64,000 bases of DNA from Taenia hydatigena (Eukaryota; Platyhelminthes; Cestoda; Cyclophyllidea; Taeniidae): assembly GCA_036345935.2 (NCBI GenBank), contig JADWOT020000003.1, positions 9,998,046-10,062,045 of the forward strand, read 5' to 3'. Under the pieces are notes generated by a model. It saw only the letters and a list, made by a program, of their open reading frames with translations. It ran no database searches and was not told the origin of the DNA. The position numbers and the translations under genes are program-made. Below, in pieces: positions 1-13,744 of the stretch (position 1 is its first letter; each line of letters begins with the position of its first letter).

Positions 1-3000
1 CCAAAAAGTCCTTCTTTTCTCCTCTTTTTGCCGCTTGGCGCCCATTTGGTCACGTCCACTGTCAGGCGCCTGAGCTGGAAAGGTTTGATTACCGTGAAGC
101 GGGATTGGGTCAGCGCTCAGTTATTCTTAAGTCAATCCGACCAACTTAGGCAAAACTATCAGCTCTGCTGCCTTGCCTTTGTTCCAGTTTATTATTCTTG
201 GTATACAGGTAGGTGGATGCGAAGTCAGTCATTCACTCGGCTTATCAGACAGGTGCGCTCGCTAGCTGACTTAGATGGACAGGCAAGCGTGTGCTACTCA
301 GACTGAAGCTTCCAGGTTTTACTTCATCGTTTAGTCTCTTTATCCAATAAATCCACCGACAAAAGTGCGACTGACTCGGCTTTTGTACTTTCATCCTTGG
401 CTCGCATCTCCTTGAAATGAATGGAGTAAAAGCAGATAAGGTGTGTTCTTCACCACAAATAATGGGATGAACAAGGCAGAGTGATGAGGACGCTGCAAAC
501 AACAAGAATTTACTTCCCTCTCGAACAAACTTAACGACGGTTCTGTAGTAAAAAGCGTGTTCGTCAAACGCTAGTCGTCTTGCACTAAGGACTACTTTGT
601 CAAGCATATGCATTGCAATTGTGCTGACGTGACGAATTGGCTAGAGAACCGCCCCCATTGATGATGCGGTGGTCAATGTGGCCCTTCAACTCGATGAAGT
701 AATGTTTGTGCCTGCGTCTCTGCCTCCTTGCAGCAATGTTAATCACAGAGACGACGACAGTGCGGCAAGGGCACTAATCCTTCTCTGAGCATGCAAAACT
801 ATCATCACCCCAACTTGTGTTACCTATCGTCAGTGTCTTCAATGGTAGGTGACATTAGTGGGGTTTTGGGATCGTCACCTCATGCGGTTGAGCTCATTTT
901 GAATTCGCGCATGACTTATGTACTCGCGCATACATTAACAGTCTTGTGGGTGGTAAGTAGATAGACTCCATGAACGTGTTCAAGTGTGTATGCAATGCTA
1001 TTGAAAAACGTGACAAGAATCGGTTCATAAGTTACCATCATATTAACACATTGCCTTATACTTTTTAGTGCTATTCATTCATTATTGTTACTAGCGGGTC
1101 ACTTTCCCGTATTTATACACATATACAGGTAAATTCTTCGAGCGAATGTGAACGCATTTAAGCGTGTCTGCCTGTACTGATAATAAACTAAAATAATGCT
1201 GACAAAACAATGTTGGTGTGCAAAAAAGATGGAAGTTGGAACGATGCTTGAAATGGTTAAGTGGTTAAGTGTCCTCGCTTCTACTTACTCGTTGCAGTCT
1301 CCGTGACTCTGATTCATGCGAAGTGAAGTGCTGAAATGATCAATGCTTGGCCGCGGTAGTAAGGGCGGAAAGGGTCACGAAAGTAGAGACACCAAGCGCC
1401 ACAGAAAGGCGTTGCAAGATACCATTCAGGCCGTCATGAATCCTGCTATACGATTTCTGGTGGCAATGCCGTGACGCACTGGCTATTGGTTCACCAACGC
1501 GGTCTGACAGCAAAATCATTAATCGAATGTTCGCTGCACGACAGATCCGACCAGAGTCAAAGACTCAGACAATCTTTTGTCCACTATGGCTGAATACAAC
1601 TAGTATATTATCCCCAGCAAACATAGGCTAAACTACATTTGTGAGTGTTGTACATGCTAATCTCAACGTGCATTATTACTGCGAAATCACTGCAATGAGT
1701 GCATGACATTCCTTTGAACAACTGCTGCAATAGCGACGCCGAGTGTAGATAAAGCAGTGTGACTTGCAAATCATAAGAAGAGGCTTAAGCAGTTTGAAGC
1801 GGAACAGACTAATATGGCATGCGTGCCAAAGGCAAAAATGATAGCTTGACGGAATTTCACGCTTTTTGAATTCCCCGCATGTAAATTTGTTAGATATCTT
1901 CTAATTTAGTAGAGGTAGCAACATGTCAAGCTTCAAATTTACAATTGCGCTCAATCGCAGTCGATGAATTTTCTTAGTCCCACTGCACGTTCTTTGGCAG
2001 TTGCCATCGCTTTTTCCGACCTGAATTCCCTGCAATCACACACAGAGAGATAGTAATTCTACGAAGAAAGGATGGCAAATTTTTGCCGTCAAGAAAGTGC
2101 CATGCAAAATGACAAACAATGCTATAATGCTATAATTTATTGACCAAATGAAGTGTTTACAACGTAGGACAACTGCCATACTGCACGCCGCATCGAGAGT
2201 CGAATGTGCACGCGCATGCATAGATGTACGTAGGTTTGAATTTTTGCCTTTACAAAACCAGCTGTAGCCTCCTATAATATATATTGGCTTGCCAAGTGTG
2301 CTCCGAACGATGTTAAATAAAGCTGCTGGCTCGAAACTAGAATAAGAAGTTTGTGAAGGATATAAACGACATAAACGCACTAGACTCACTACTAATGGTG
2401 CTATTTCAAAATACGAATTCAATATGCATGTCACCTGCAGAGCTGCTCTTTGCTTGCATCATGCGTAGACATAATGTCGAACTGAACCGCTACTGTTTTA
2501 ACTACTTATTTACAGCGTTTGTTGTAGGCTTGATTTAACGTGATTTTGTAGATTGTGATCTAAAACAGTTTGAGTGAGTTTAAGCCAATGGGCAAAATTA
2601 ACAATACTTGGACATTTTCTTTACCTTCTTCTCCTTGAGCACCGAAGAAATGACTCTAGGACATACGGAATTCGATTAGTCGTGAGAAAGAAGACATGTC
2701 TTTTAATCAACTTCACTTGCCCTCAAAACGTTACGAGGTGTGCAGTTTGAAAGTTCTTTTGATTTGGTCAAAAACAACATATTCATTACCCTTTTCGAGG
2801 TGGAAACTCGCGTAATGCACAAAATTGCTGCTAAGTAGAGTCTGAGGGCGTCAAAGCACTCTAACATATCGAGCATTCTTTGCGCAGTCAGGTCTCGAAA
2901 GGTGAAACTGGCGTTTGCCAAAATAAAAAGGACCAGCAGCAAGAAAGAACTTATCTAATTCATTTGAATGGGTTTTGAATACTTTTCCTTTTGCTACCTG

Positions 3001-6000
3001 CAAAATGTTCCGCTTGTGTATTTCAAATGTCGTCCATTTTACAAGGGCACAATAATAAGAATAATTTCTTTTAAGTCACAAAATTATAGAGCGTGTAAGA
3101 GCATGATACAAGCTGTTCACTTATTACAGGGAACCGCAAGATAAACTTCATCAGTGATAAAGTTTCACACTTTTGGTGGATATGCACATGGGAAAATACA
3201 TATTTCACATCCACGGCATTGGAATGCGTCTTGACATGAGCCGGATGAACATGCATCGGCTAAATGGAAGGGCAATCATACCTGCATCAGTTAATTAGTT
3301 GTAAGCTAGAAGAGTGTGCACCTAAAAGGTTCAAAAAGAATGTCAATGTCTAATAGAATAGTAAAATGAAGTTAAAAATGCAAAAGAATGAAGTACAATG
3401 ATTAAAAAGAACTTTAGAATAACAGAAGTAGTCCTGAGATCTGGTGGGATTCAGCAGCAATATTAATATTTTTCTCTAAACTCGCTTTGAGAAACCGGTC
3501 AAACATTTGTCCCGAAGAATCTTCGCTCTTATCCCATTTTCATGGTCTGACTGCCTACACTATTTGGCCCTGATCACAGTATACTCTGACCTCGATTTGA
3601 GATCGAACGGAAAATGCAGATGAGTACAAGCTCTAGGGGCATCGCACCCCCATCACTTTGGCCAGGGAAAACATTGTTCTAGAAGCCACTTATTTATTAT
3701 CTTTCTGTCAATTGCACCAAAACTCGGGCCTACAAGGGAACAGCAATGTGTCATTTTAAACCAGTTTTGGAAGTAAAGCAAAAGTTTGTACAATGAGCAC
3801 GAACGTCACGTGCAACAATTGGAACCAACGAGAAGAGTATGTAAGCGAGCACACTCCAGCACACGAATCATTTCAAACGAAGCAAGTAGACAGCCAAAGA
3901 AATGGAGTGTGGGAGTTAATCATGTTCTTATTCGTGGAAGTGGGCACCGTGAGCTGAGGTGCTGACCTCTTACTTGTCCAAACTGCTCTTGGTTCTAGGA
4001 CTTGAAAAAGAGCGGTTTACGATTGTGCTAGCAGGTTGAACATTGTAAGGACAAAGCCGACGAGGAAGAAGAAGACAAGGTAGTAGTAAAGGACGATCAG
4101 CTCCCAAGATTAGTGCCTGTTTGACTGGTGGAGATAAGCACTTATCAGTCATTTAAATAGTGCAATGTTGCAACCGCTGACTAGCATAATGCTGCACCAG
4201 GTTCAGACTATGCCCGCACGTACGTAATTTAAAGGAAAATGAAAATTACTTGCTTAAACTCAGTAATTGGGGAGTTGTTTTACACTTTTATGAACCACGT
4301 GACACCCTCGTGAAGGCCACGTTGGGTGGATTCCCAACGTCCTACAAAAGAAGAAATGCACCTAAAGCTGTCCTTTATATCAGAAGAAAATTCAAGTTTG
4401 TTTTAATCCGGTAAATTAATTCAGCCTCAAAAAATGTGTGTCATTTGCTCTACAATTTGACTGCTTCATAACTTTTCCAAGACTACACGCAGCAATCTCT
4501 AAAGTTTAAATATTATTCTTACAATTTGCGAATTTTTTTTAAGTTTGAAACGCAGCGCGAATTTGCGCTAAGAATTAATCGTTTCCGGCTTCTGCAAGAA
4601 GTTGGAAAATCACAGATGAGGCAGCAATTTTGTACCCATCAAAAGGAGGAGCACCAAATCACAACTTTAATGAAGACTCTAGAAAATTTAAAGTGCTAAT
4701 TAGGTCACTTGTATCTGCCAGTATTTATGCCACTCTTTTGACATCACTTAATGAGATGAGCTTATGTGGTTATTTTATCCTGCAAAGTCCAGAATAAATT
4801 CGGAAGAAAATTCGAAAAACAGATGGGTGTGACAGCCAATTGAATCGTGATAATCAGTCTGGGATTCATAATCACCCATTGCCGTCGCTTCCGACGATGA
4901 GCAGGCATGTCTACTGTTGGCTACCACAATTGGGAGGTCAGCAGTTTGCTAATCGAGTGGCCAATACTTTCTTACACAGGACAAATGTCCAAATCACATC
5001 GCATCCACATTGCGACAGTGGATGCAGAACCCAGAGATTAAAGCGCAATGACCCCGATTCGTACAGCCGCAGCTACTACTAGGGTTGTGACCACCGCTTT
5101 AAAGAAACCCTTTAGATATGGAAATACAGGAGTCTTCTTCATCGCAGCACCAAATAGAATAAACAGACCATTAGCAACTATTCAAAGGGGGCTACGCATC
5201 CACTTTTGCCGTTTTATCATTAAGGGCGTTCGACATTTTCAAAATTGACTTCCACTACACAGCACAGACGTCTACTTTCCGCACTCTATCCCCTGTCCTT
5301 TAGCTGAAACCCACTGCTTCTTCTTCTTTTTCTTGTGCTTATAACCTCTCCAATGCAGTCACATTGTTTCGTCCTGTCACGGACTTTAATACTGTGGTCC
5401 ATCATAATATTGACATTGTACTTGATTAGATCTCATTTTGTCTTCGCTGCTGATAATTATGTCAAGTTATTCTTGCACCTACGTTCGAAAGGGTGGGTTC
5501 TTAGTCAGGTCTCCTAACCATTGTTTTAGCACATTATTCAAACAATAAACTGCCCACATTGAGTCTCACGATGGATTAAATGCAATTACTTGCAGCAGCG
5601 CATCATGTATATTTAGTCTCCTTTACCATATTTTGTTAGCACCTCAGCAAAAAGCATTTTTTTTGCAAAAATAAGACTTTGGACCTTTGAATTTAACGCC
5701 TCGAGGTACTCTCATTGGGATGGAAACAATTTCCGTTTTTTATTTATCAACTATTGTGGCGGTTAATCAACCAGAATGATATGCTGCTTAAGTATAGGCA
5801 ATGCGTGTCCTCAAAGATTTGGACGTACATGGCGCGGTTCGTGTGAAAAATCTCAACTCAGGCCACCATAGTGCCCTCGGCTGTGTAGGGATCTCGTCGA
5901 TCAATCAACTGACCACAAAGTTAGAAGATGTAGGTGGTGCCCCACATTGTGCAGTCACACCCGTTGGGAATCCAAACGCTTTCAGATGCGTGCAAATGCA

Positions 6001-6300
6001 AGGCAGCGTGTAGAGCGCAAGTAGCAAGGATATCCTCCTGTTCTGTGCAGAACTATTTGGTCGGGAAGGAAAGCGAAGCAGTGGGGAGGAGTAAGGAGGG
6101 GTATAACGTAGGGACTCGTAAAGTAGGACATTTACGATGCTGAACAGGGGGAGACGAATAAGCAGATAAATTTGAGTGCGAATGCAGCGAGGAGACATGC
6201 ATTAGTAACACGAGAATAAAGAGAAGAATCGTGGGAAAAAATTATGTAGTTTAGACGGAACCGGAAGTTGCCTTAGTTGTATTTTGATCTTATCATTTTC
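1..6300. other. no gene supported; single-copy-looking DNA
   Basis: I see no exon with convincing splice sites, no repeated block shared with the rest of the window, and only short AT-rich open frames on both strands. The longest frame here is 122 codons and has no recognisable motif. The left end reads as ordinary intergenic or intronic sequence. It lacks the duplicated blocks that dominate the window from 9.3 kb onwards. Confidence 0.5.
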
Positions 6301-6361
6301 ATCAGCATCCTCCAGTGATGCAGTCGCAATCCTATAACGGTCCGCTGAGACACTCGCCAGC

Positions 6362-6580
6362 TTGACACTGCGTCAAGTCATAAAAGTCCTTGTATATTCC
6401 ATCCTCACATCCACTCTAGTAACCGCAATCCCCACCATAGCATCCTTGCTCATCAAGAACCCCACTACCTCACACCTCCTGGATTCTCTTTTGCAGAAAA
6501 ACAGAGTTCTCAAAACTGTAGCACAACGACTTGGAAAGGGCGCAGCTGTAGACATCACCTTGACAGACGTAGGCAAATGA
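6362..6580 (+). CDS. candidate exon, unrecognised, hydrophobic then basic
   Basis: I do not recognise this frame. It is open for about 72 codons. A hydrophobic stretch of roughly 20 residues (around IKVLVYSILTSTLVTAI) is followed by a Leu/Lys-rich segment (LLQKNRVLKTVAQRLGKG) that would form an amphipathic helix. This composition is more protein-like than the surrounding shadow frames. There is no in-frame ATG: the frame is opened by a TAA about 25 bases upstream, so it would have to be an internal or terminal exon. A weak donor (GTAGGC) lies near its end. No second copy was seen in the window. It could equally be a chance open frame. Confidence 0.15.
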   Translation: MTLRQVIKVLVYSILTSTLVTAIPTIASLLIKNPTTSHLLDSLLQKNRVLKTVAQRLGKGAAVDITLTDVGK

Positions 6581-6599
6581 CTAGAATGATGGAATCTTT

Positions 6600-9260
6600 G
6601 GTTGTTTTGGATGACAAAGGCCACCGACTAGAAGAAAACAGTACGAAGTTGCAAAAGTGGTAGCCTATTATGTTTCAACAAAGTGATGTTTAACAACAGA
6701 TATGGTCTTTTATAGACTTTCATAGCCTAGCCAAGCCTCACTAATCACTTATCTACCTGTTCGTCAGCCACAATGTCCTTCTGTCTGACTGTGTTGCCTT
6801 CATGATATGTGGATTCGGAAGGTGTTACTTTCCGTGTCCTGCATAATTGATTATTTAAAATGTGTACTTGGGTTCATCAAGTCTACCTAAGAGCCTGATA
6901 CAACCATTGCGCTAATCGCAATAGTCCACTAAAAGCGCATTTCATTTCATTTGTAATGCAAGTTTTACGGACAGTCAGCGCCAGCAGCATTCGCAACAGA
7001 TTTAAAGCAAAAAGAGGGCAGAGGAGAATGTGTATACCATTGAACAGGTCCTCCACCACCATGGTATTCAATAACATCCTCACTGACGTCAGCGTAAGCA
7101 CAACCTCAGTTGTCTACCAAAATTGCTGCGATGATTCTCACGGCTGCGCACATTTCGACGCTACCATAGGTGACCATGTATGCGGCATGCTGCGTTGCGG
7201 CTTCTGCATCGGCCACCATGCACACCTCTGCCTGCATTATGGACGCTTCACAGCCTCAGCTTATGGAGCCCATTTCCACGGATACGGACACAGCCAACTC
7301 TCACACTCAATTTCTTTGCCTGTTCCTTTGCCCGGCTTAAAATGATTTGTGTACAGAACTAATTATGTAAATATGTCGTGGGTGTTCTTAGTTTAGCATA
7401 GCTTCTACACGAACTATATAGCTCAACTTATAGTATGCTTCACAGTGTAACAGAATTACCCTTACAATTTGTAGCTCTGAACTACTTTTGCAAACACGCG
7501 GCGCATGGAATGCAATGTGCACGACACTTCCAATCTTTTCCAATATTATAGTAAAACAATGTTCCATGCTTATAGCAAGCTCGAACAATGGCAAATGCAA
7601 GTGCACAAGCAGATTTCAAAACCAATTCAAGGAAGTGTAAGTGTGGTGGGACAGAGTTACAGATATAGCCATAAGCTTAGTCGTATAGGGGCTAGCACAA
7701 AATTTAAAACATACCATTTTCGATAAAAGTTGTGCTTTCAACACTTCTCTCCAATCGTTCCAACTCGATTGCTGCACTCACATGTAATTCGCGTTGTGTC
7801 AGGAGCACAAAGTAAACTCCCTATTTAATGTCGTAGTAAGGGGATCAAATGATGCACTCCAGAGATTATTGTTAATAGCTATGAGTCAGGCGTTTTTCGC
7901 TCACATCAACTGCACTTTTTAATCTACTTGGATGTTTTAAGGCTGATACTGAAAGAAAGTCAAGGCTTGTGGCAGTAAAAGTGGGGCAGGAGTGCCAGAA
8001 ATGCTCACAGGCAAGCCATTTAAGTCCTTAGGCTTTCAATCGAGTTAAATGTTACATACCATCGATATAAACAAGCCTACAAGCTAAGCTATGCAAGAAA
8101 AGCTTCAGCATCTACGTTAGCTTTGGGCTGACACCGAATTGGTTACATCATTATTCAGTTCGCGTCCGAAAAGTTCCTACTGTATTTAAAGCCTTTCTTG
8201 AATGATATGCTTTCCAATGGAATGTAGTTGGCTAAATAAACAACGACATGCTCTGTGATTCGAGGAATTCTCTACCAAATAATGAATGGTTATTATTTTA
8301 GCGTCTAGTACTTCTGTCATGTAATCAGTGCAGAACCTTTTGAGTTCAGATAGAGAACTGTCGTAGGAGTGCGTCTCTTTGCACCAGCGTCACAGAATCT
8401 ACGTAATTTTCACCACTATTAAACTAATTAATATCATTCATTGTTTTTTTGAGATAGGCTTTGACTGTAATGTAATCGACGGAAGTCAATAATCGTGGGT
8501 TCACTGTAGTTAAAAGTAGACTTTCTTAATTTTGTTAAATATGCATAGCAACCCATTAAGTCGTTCCAAATGTGCTCTTTCTTGATCTATCCTAAAAAAA
8601 TCATGGCAGCCTGAATGCGCACTCGATTCCCGAGACATCTTTCAAGTTCCAATTCTCCTGACTCGAATACAATTATGCACAGTGAAGCGGACTGGATAGT
8701 TAATCCCTTGTCCCTTGCTTTGCTGTTTTGAAGCACACAGAATCAAACATCTGCTTGTTTAGGGCTGCCATCGTGTCTAAGCGAAATGTCTATGTTGGAG
8801 GACGACTTCAAAGCTGATATTCCTTCCTTAAAGTAGGAGAAGACAGTGTGTTTTAAGGACCGAAGAGTGAGAGTTTTAAGCATGTGAACCTTGTCAAAGC
8901 ATTTTAAGCCAACCACAATTGAGACTTTCATTTATTAATCAAAGATTGTCCGTGGCCTTTTTCAAACCTTAACAGAAGCTACGAGATGAGTGAGGATTTC
9001 GCCTCATTACGAGTGGCACAATCATGAGCGCAATCAGCATTCAACGGAATGCGGCAAAAATGTTACCCCAAAAGGACGGCTTATCCAATGCTAAACATAA
9101 TGCCAAATGCTTCGCCTCATAGTTCACTTAAGAGAAGGAACAGCTGCAGACAATGCCAAAGTTTCCTTATGGAATAAAGAGACCTCTTCTGCCCTTCATA
9201 AAAGAGACTGACAGTAGTCCTTCAAATTTTACTTAAGGCGGAGGAGCATTTATGACACCG
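6600..9260. other. no gene supported
   Basis: There is a 129-codon open frame on the + strand at 6956-7345. It is Cys/His-rich in its second half (for example CGMLRCGFCIGHH), but no known zinc-binding spacing is convincing and no splice signals bracket it. The rest is AT-rich sequence with no repeated block recognised. Confidence 0.4.
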
Positions 9261-9359
9261 AAATGTCTAATTTCTTAAAACGACTAATTGTCTTCAAGCG
9301 ATTCACTAAAATTATCATTTTTGCACTAAGTCAAGAGGAATGGTACGTGTTAACAGTTA

Positions 9360-9720
9360 AATCAACCATCTTGAGTCTTGAGTCTTTCAGCCGAAAGCTT
9401 GAGTCGGCATTACGAGGCACGGCGATGAGAGTTGTCGCTGCTTCGAGCGAACTTCCCTCAACTGCCTTTCATTCAGTAATTTAGAGGACGTAACTCTGTT
9501 CTCAGGGACTTCTCATTAATACTTCAATAGCCGGATGGTGAGTGAAGAGAAAGTGATAAGAGAGAAAAGAGGAACAAGAATAATGCAATAAATAAGGTTT
9601 TGTTAAGATTTGGGAGCTGTGTCCAACCCAATGTTAAATCCACAATGTTTGCGCACATTTGACTCATTTTGAGCCATCCAGAACAGTAGTTCACCAAACA
9701 TTCTGCAATTTCATTCTTCA
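9360..9720. repeat. diverged outlier of the U repeat family
   Basis: The order of short words here recurs at 21.9-23.1, 43.4, 47.75, 55.0 and 61.57 kb. It runs: a Leu/Glu-rich 'cgagtc' segment, a 'GGCACGGCGATGAGAG' type segment, 'CTGCTTCGAGCGAACTTCCC', then 'CTCTGTTCTCAGGGACTTCT'. This appears to be the most diverged and leftmost member of the duplicated DNA in the window. The boundaries are uncertain. Confidence 0.45.
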
Positions 9721-10389
9721 ATTTCTCAAAAAATTATCAATCTTCCTCGTGACTTTGTGGTTAATTAAAAAGAGAGGTTAGTCAGCTTGAGATTGTTGCA
9801 TGTGCAGGCGAAGTCACTAGACTGGGAACCATCGAATTCCATGGCTATGACGAGAAACTTTCTACGTGACGATCCTTTCTACGTATGCTCACAGAAGAGC
9901 TGCTCACACTCCTCCTTCCAACCGCTTATCTTTCGCTATCTTTGCGTTTGGTAAGACATTCTCATTTACAGTTATGCTGGTAGTAAGTGAAGTGAATGCG
10001 CGACAAGTTGTGTTTTCACTTTTCTGATGAAGTAGGCGTTTGACATTGTGCGCATTCCACGTCGTCCCACTGATCAATGCATTGCAAACGATTTCACCTA
10101 CCTCAACGGGCTTGCTCATCTCCTCTCTTTTGGCAGATGCTGCCAGGTGATAACAAAATTTTTGTTCATTTTCATTAATTTCATTTGACAGCAAAGCTAT
10201 CTTACTGTAAACGCTTCGATTAAAATAATTCACTTTCGTGCAGGCAGAACATGACACCATAGTTTGCTTCCTAAATGAGTAACTTGGTTTGGCACAGATG
10301 CTTCCTGTAGCATTTTATCTACAGCTTTGATCTTCTTGCCGCAGGATTTCGTCCCACCTCTAGACATCCCCTTCAGGTACATTCGACTT

Positions 10390-11030
10390 TAGTGGATGTA
10401 GCAGATGATGATGCGTAGATTGAGACAGATCAGAATTGCCGCCAATGCAAGTAGGTTCGGGTGTTTTGGCAGCCGAGTTGTCCATGCGACGCAGCTGATA
10501 GTTGCAATTGTGGATAGGCTGCAAGTCGGTTTAACTAGCTGTCTCCTCACCATGCAAAAGCCAATTTTCCTATCAGTTCATCTCACATCAGTGCTACGGT
10601 TTGTAAGTCCACTTAGGAGCAACAGCTCCTACCATCTTGCATCTCAGAGTGTTTATTACACGTGGGTAAGTACTTCAATGCCTCTTGCTTACCTAGATGT
10701 CGCATACACGTAAAATGTGTTTTTAATGTTACGCATTTGTAATGGAAGCGTGTGAAAGCATTAGGAGGGACGGTGACTTCTGGGACGACACTGTGAAGCC
10801 ACTACGATTTCTTTGAGACAGGTGGGTGTTGAGGTAAGACTTAAGCAAAATTGCAAGTACCCTGTATTCCACGACAAGTGGAACAACACGGTGAAGTTGC
10901 TCACTTTGGTGGCGCACTGAATAACACTCTCCGTTTCAACACACCCACTCATAGTTGTGATGCATGTCTGTGACACGGGTTGAGGACATGCAACATGGTG
11001 CTGTGAGGGCAGATGACGAGTTCTGCACAT
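10390..11030 (-). repeat. Y-family repeat, copy 1 (inverted relative to copies 2 and 3)
   Basis: Read on the - strand, this block matches 18.93-19.48 kb and 60.24-60.76 kb in order and spacing. Shared words include 'CACTTGTCGTGGAATACAGG', 'GCTCCTAAGTGGACT', 'CACATCAGTG', and a Thr-Met-Gln-rich segment around 'CTTACTATGCAAAG'. On the + strand a 102-codon open frame (10405-10713) runs into a perfect donor word, GTAAGT, near 10668. The same frame is partly preserved in the other two copies (for example HLTSV then VSPLRSN in copy 2). An ancestral exon on this strand is therefore possible, but the frame is broken in the other copies. Confidence 0.7.
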
Positions 11031-11110
11031 CCTTCAGCTTTTTCGCATAATTTGATTTTCGGTAGAAACGCTGCACGTACTACACCTTTGCCTTCTTCTG
11101 CAACAATAAA
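10925..11110 (+). repeat. M-block repeat
   Basis: A short block carries the words 'ACTCAT..AGTT.TG', 'TGTCTGTGACACGG' and 'GGTGCTGTGA'. It is found again on the + strand at 13.60, 18.11, 25.80 and 47.63 kb and in inverted form near 61.69 kb. It usually lies downstream of a U-family copy. No gene is recognised in it. Confidence 0.6.
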
Positions 11111-11350
11111 TTCAGCTAAAGGTGCAACTGTATCACATTGCAGACGATTATTCCTCATTACTGGTGGCATGCAATCATGAGCGCAAATAGCTCAGTGAAA
11201 TCGGACCTATGTAAATAATAACGATTCGTTAACATTTAAAATTTGTGCCCAAATCACCAAATTGTGCATTTGGTGGCATGGATAAACAAACACAAAAGCA
11301 GCATTGGATGGCGGAATGGGTAGAGGAAATCAGAAGGTACCGAATGGAAT

Positions 11351-13330
11351 TTGAGTGAAGAAAATCAGGTGTCTGCAGATCTGACTTCAATGTATGAACC
11401 CACATCATCGCTGAAGCAATGTTTTACTCCTCTCGTGACTTCTGTTGATGTGTACTCGGACCGGGACTATAAAGTGTGCCCAAGCACAGTGGCGAGCAGT
11501 GAGAGAGGACGGAATAGCGGAACTTATAGGCTGCATTTGATTTAGGTGAGAACAGTAAAACGTTCTAATGCAATTTGCTCAGTGTCTCGAGGCGTCGCAG
11601 AACCTTTGTGAGCTTCTAAGTCAGGGAAAGATGGAGATTTGTTGTTTGGGTCACAAGTAGTGTCACTAGCTGTGCATTCTGATTAGTTGGTTTCCAGAGG
11701 CAAGAGGCGAGTCAGAGTGTCAAAAGAGGTGGGTGCTGGTTCGGTCACGATGCAGTTCAGCATCAAGAATAAGGTATTATATCCACAGTAAGTCATACCA
11801 ATCTGGCTGTTTTTTCCACAACATCCAGTTGTCACAATGCCAGCATCCACTTTGTAATTTCCTTGGTTCCACCCTCAAAGTTTCATTTGCGTTTTTTCAT
11901 TGAATCCAGTTAATTCGTCAGCTTGCCGACACACAGGTTTCTTGCGCTGCCTTCCAGCTGACGTATATGAAACGCGATTGTATTTAATAGGAACCCATCA
12001 GTTCCAAACATTGCAATCGCACACCCTCTATTCGTCCTTGCACCTTCTTTGATACAAACAGCAGTGTAACTGTTTTGCTGACAAGATGCGCCATCTTATG
12101 TGCCTGCTTCACGGGTTATTGCTCGTACCGGTAGTAGATGCGTGGCAGGAGGCTCAACTGTGAATTTGTGGAATGGGAGGAATTGGGTTCATGGTTTGTG
12201 TTCGCCGGCCACCACCGCCAACCCTTTTGGCTTCTAGACCGTGTGTCATCGTCACTTTTAGAGTGAGGGTGCACAATACCAAAATTTAGCAAAAGGATTG
12301 TGTGAATTCCATTTCATATGCTTACGCCACGAGTTATTCACACCGGTAGTAAATGCGTGGTAGCAAGTCCAACTGTGAGGTTGTGAAATGAGAGAAATCA
12401 CTTTCATTAAACAACGCTATTAGCCCTGTTGGTCCCAAGACGGCACGGCATGGAGAATCTGAACGTGTTCTTACGTCACTTTTAGCGTGCATGTACACAA
12501 TACCAGAAGTCGGCAAGAAGTCTGTAGGAGTTCGACCACGAAGTCTTCAACGCTGGCGCTCTAAGGTAGAAAGTACTTTTGATTGAATTTGCTTTCCCTC
12601 ATAAGATGGGCTGCGATCTCTGGTGGTGCGTGGAGCGCTTTGAACCGCTGCTTCGCTCGACTACTTTCCATTGGATGAATACAAGAAAGTTTCACAGCTG
12701 GCAACGACACAGATGGTGGTTGAGGCAGTTGAGGTGCCACTTGATGGTTAATGAGGTTGTTGTTTGAATGACTGATAGATTAGTTATCAACGGGCATTGT
12801 TTTAGGCGTCTTATTGGTCATTCTTTTTAATGAATACGCCTAGTCCACAACCTTTTGTCTCTAAGGCTACAGACCCGATTCTTCCGAACATCCTAGTTCC
12901 GTTGATGGCCTTCTGGGTATCAGTCGGTAATGCTCCATGGATAGTGCTGGTGTAATGGAAATCAGTTCAACGGTTAATGGATAACTAAGTGGTGGATTAG
13001 GAGATGTAGATGATTTGAAGTGAAGTGAAGCGGGCGTTGTGTAGAGTTTGACCTGCCTCAATGTTCCACGTTGACACTTAAGATTGGATCCCATTTTCAG
13101 CATTCGCTTTTGATCTGGTTTCCTTTGATGCGTTTGATTACGTCTTCATTTACATTCTTAATGGACAAAGATGCTATGGGGTTTCGTCATCTCATCGTAA
13201 GGCAGTCGAATCAGGAGTGGCATTGAAGTGGTGTTTCATTCGCATCAAGTGCCACTTCTCATGGTGCACTCAGTTCATTGAAGGTGTACAAATAAACTCA
13301 CTCACATGAGGTGTAGACTTGCATTTATTT
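11351..13330 (-). repeat. U-family repeat, full copy (X1 to X4)
   Basis: This copy contains, in order on the + strand, the antisense of block X1 (11.35-11.60 kb), X2 (11.82-12.52), X3 (12.53-12.87) and X4 (12.87-13.10). X1 carries the reverse complement of 'GAAGTCACGAGAGGAGTG'. X2 carries 'GTAGTAAATGCGTGG' and 'TTCTAGACCGTGTGTCATCG'. X4 read on the - strand encodes an open frame with LRQVK followed by PASLHF, a pair repeated in the other X4 blocks. The gene content is unknown. The family behaves like a dispersed segmental duplication and not like a recognised transposon. Confidence 0.7.
11840..12430 (+). repeat. direct repeat, left copy (matches 17310-17895)
   Basis: About 590 bases are nearly identical to 17310-17895 in the same orientation. 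Shared words include 'CGTATATGAAACGCGATTG', 'GAACCCATCAGTTCCAAACA' and 'GCAAAAGGATTGTGTGAATT'. It covers block X2 of the U family. The close match contrasts with the weak match of X2 blocks elsewhere, so this pair is a comparatively recent duplication or has been homogenised. Confidence 0.85.
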
Positions 13331-13389
13331 AACATCTCTTGCTGCGAATTTGCGGAAAGTATGCTGAAGGCTCTATTTTGATGGCTAGA

Positions 13390-13740
13390 AGGGGAAAATG
13401 AAGAGAATGACGCACGAACTAAGGAGATGTGTGGGGAGGAACGTTCGAGGTGGGGTTCGAGAATCGCAAGTGGCAGAAAGTGGGGAACGATCTACAGTCC
13501 TCTGAGAAGGGTTTTCGCAATCTCTCATGTCCCGTATTCCAATTGATTTAACACCCTAAAGTGTCTTAACATCGTAGGAACACCAAATGACTTATTCCCT
13601 TTTAACACACTCATTCGCAGCTTTGGTGCCCGTCTGTGGCACGGATGAGGAACATTGCGACACGGTGCTGTGAAGGCAGTTGGCTTATTCTTTACATGCA
13701 ATTTAACCTGTGGCCTTGATTTACCAACTAGATGCAGAGC
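13390..13740 (+). repeat. direct repeat (matches 17900-18245), with M block
   Basis: This block continues in 17.9-18.25 kb directly after the X2 block. In the left copy it is separated from X2 by about 960 bases (X3 and X4). Shared words include 'GGAACGATCTACAGTC', 'TTTAACACACTCATTC' and 'ATTGCGACACGGTG'. The right copy therefore looks like the same unit with an internal deletion. Confidence 0.8.
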
Positions 13741-13744
13741 GTGA

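Noticed and set aside
245..5517. Open frames of 60 to 132 codons in the first 5.5 kb
   Set aside because: Their length is what chance gives at this base composition. There are no motifs, splice signals or second copies.
10405..10713. 102-codon frame ending near GTAAGT as a gene
   Set aside because: The two related Y copies have stops in this frame. Only the donor word and a few residues are conserved. It is kept as a note under the Y repeat.
13440..13470. Another GGTTCGA word suggesting a tRNA or SINE
   Set aside because: No matching promoter box at the right distance. The word lies inside the M-block duplication and is not kept in the second copy.
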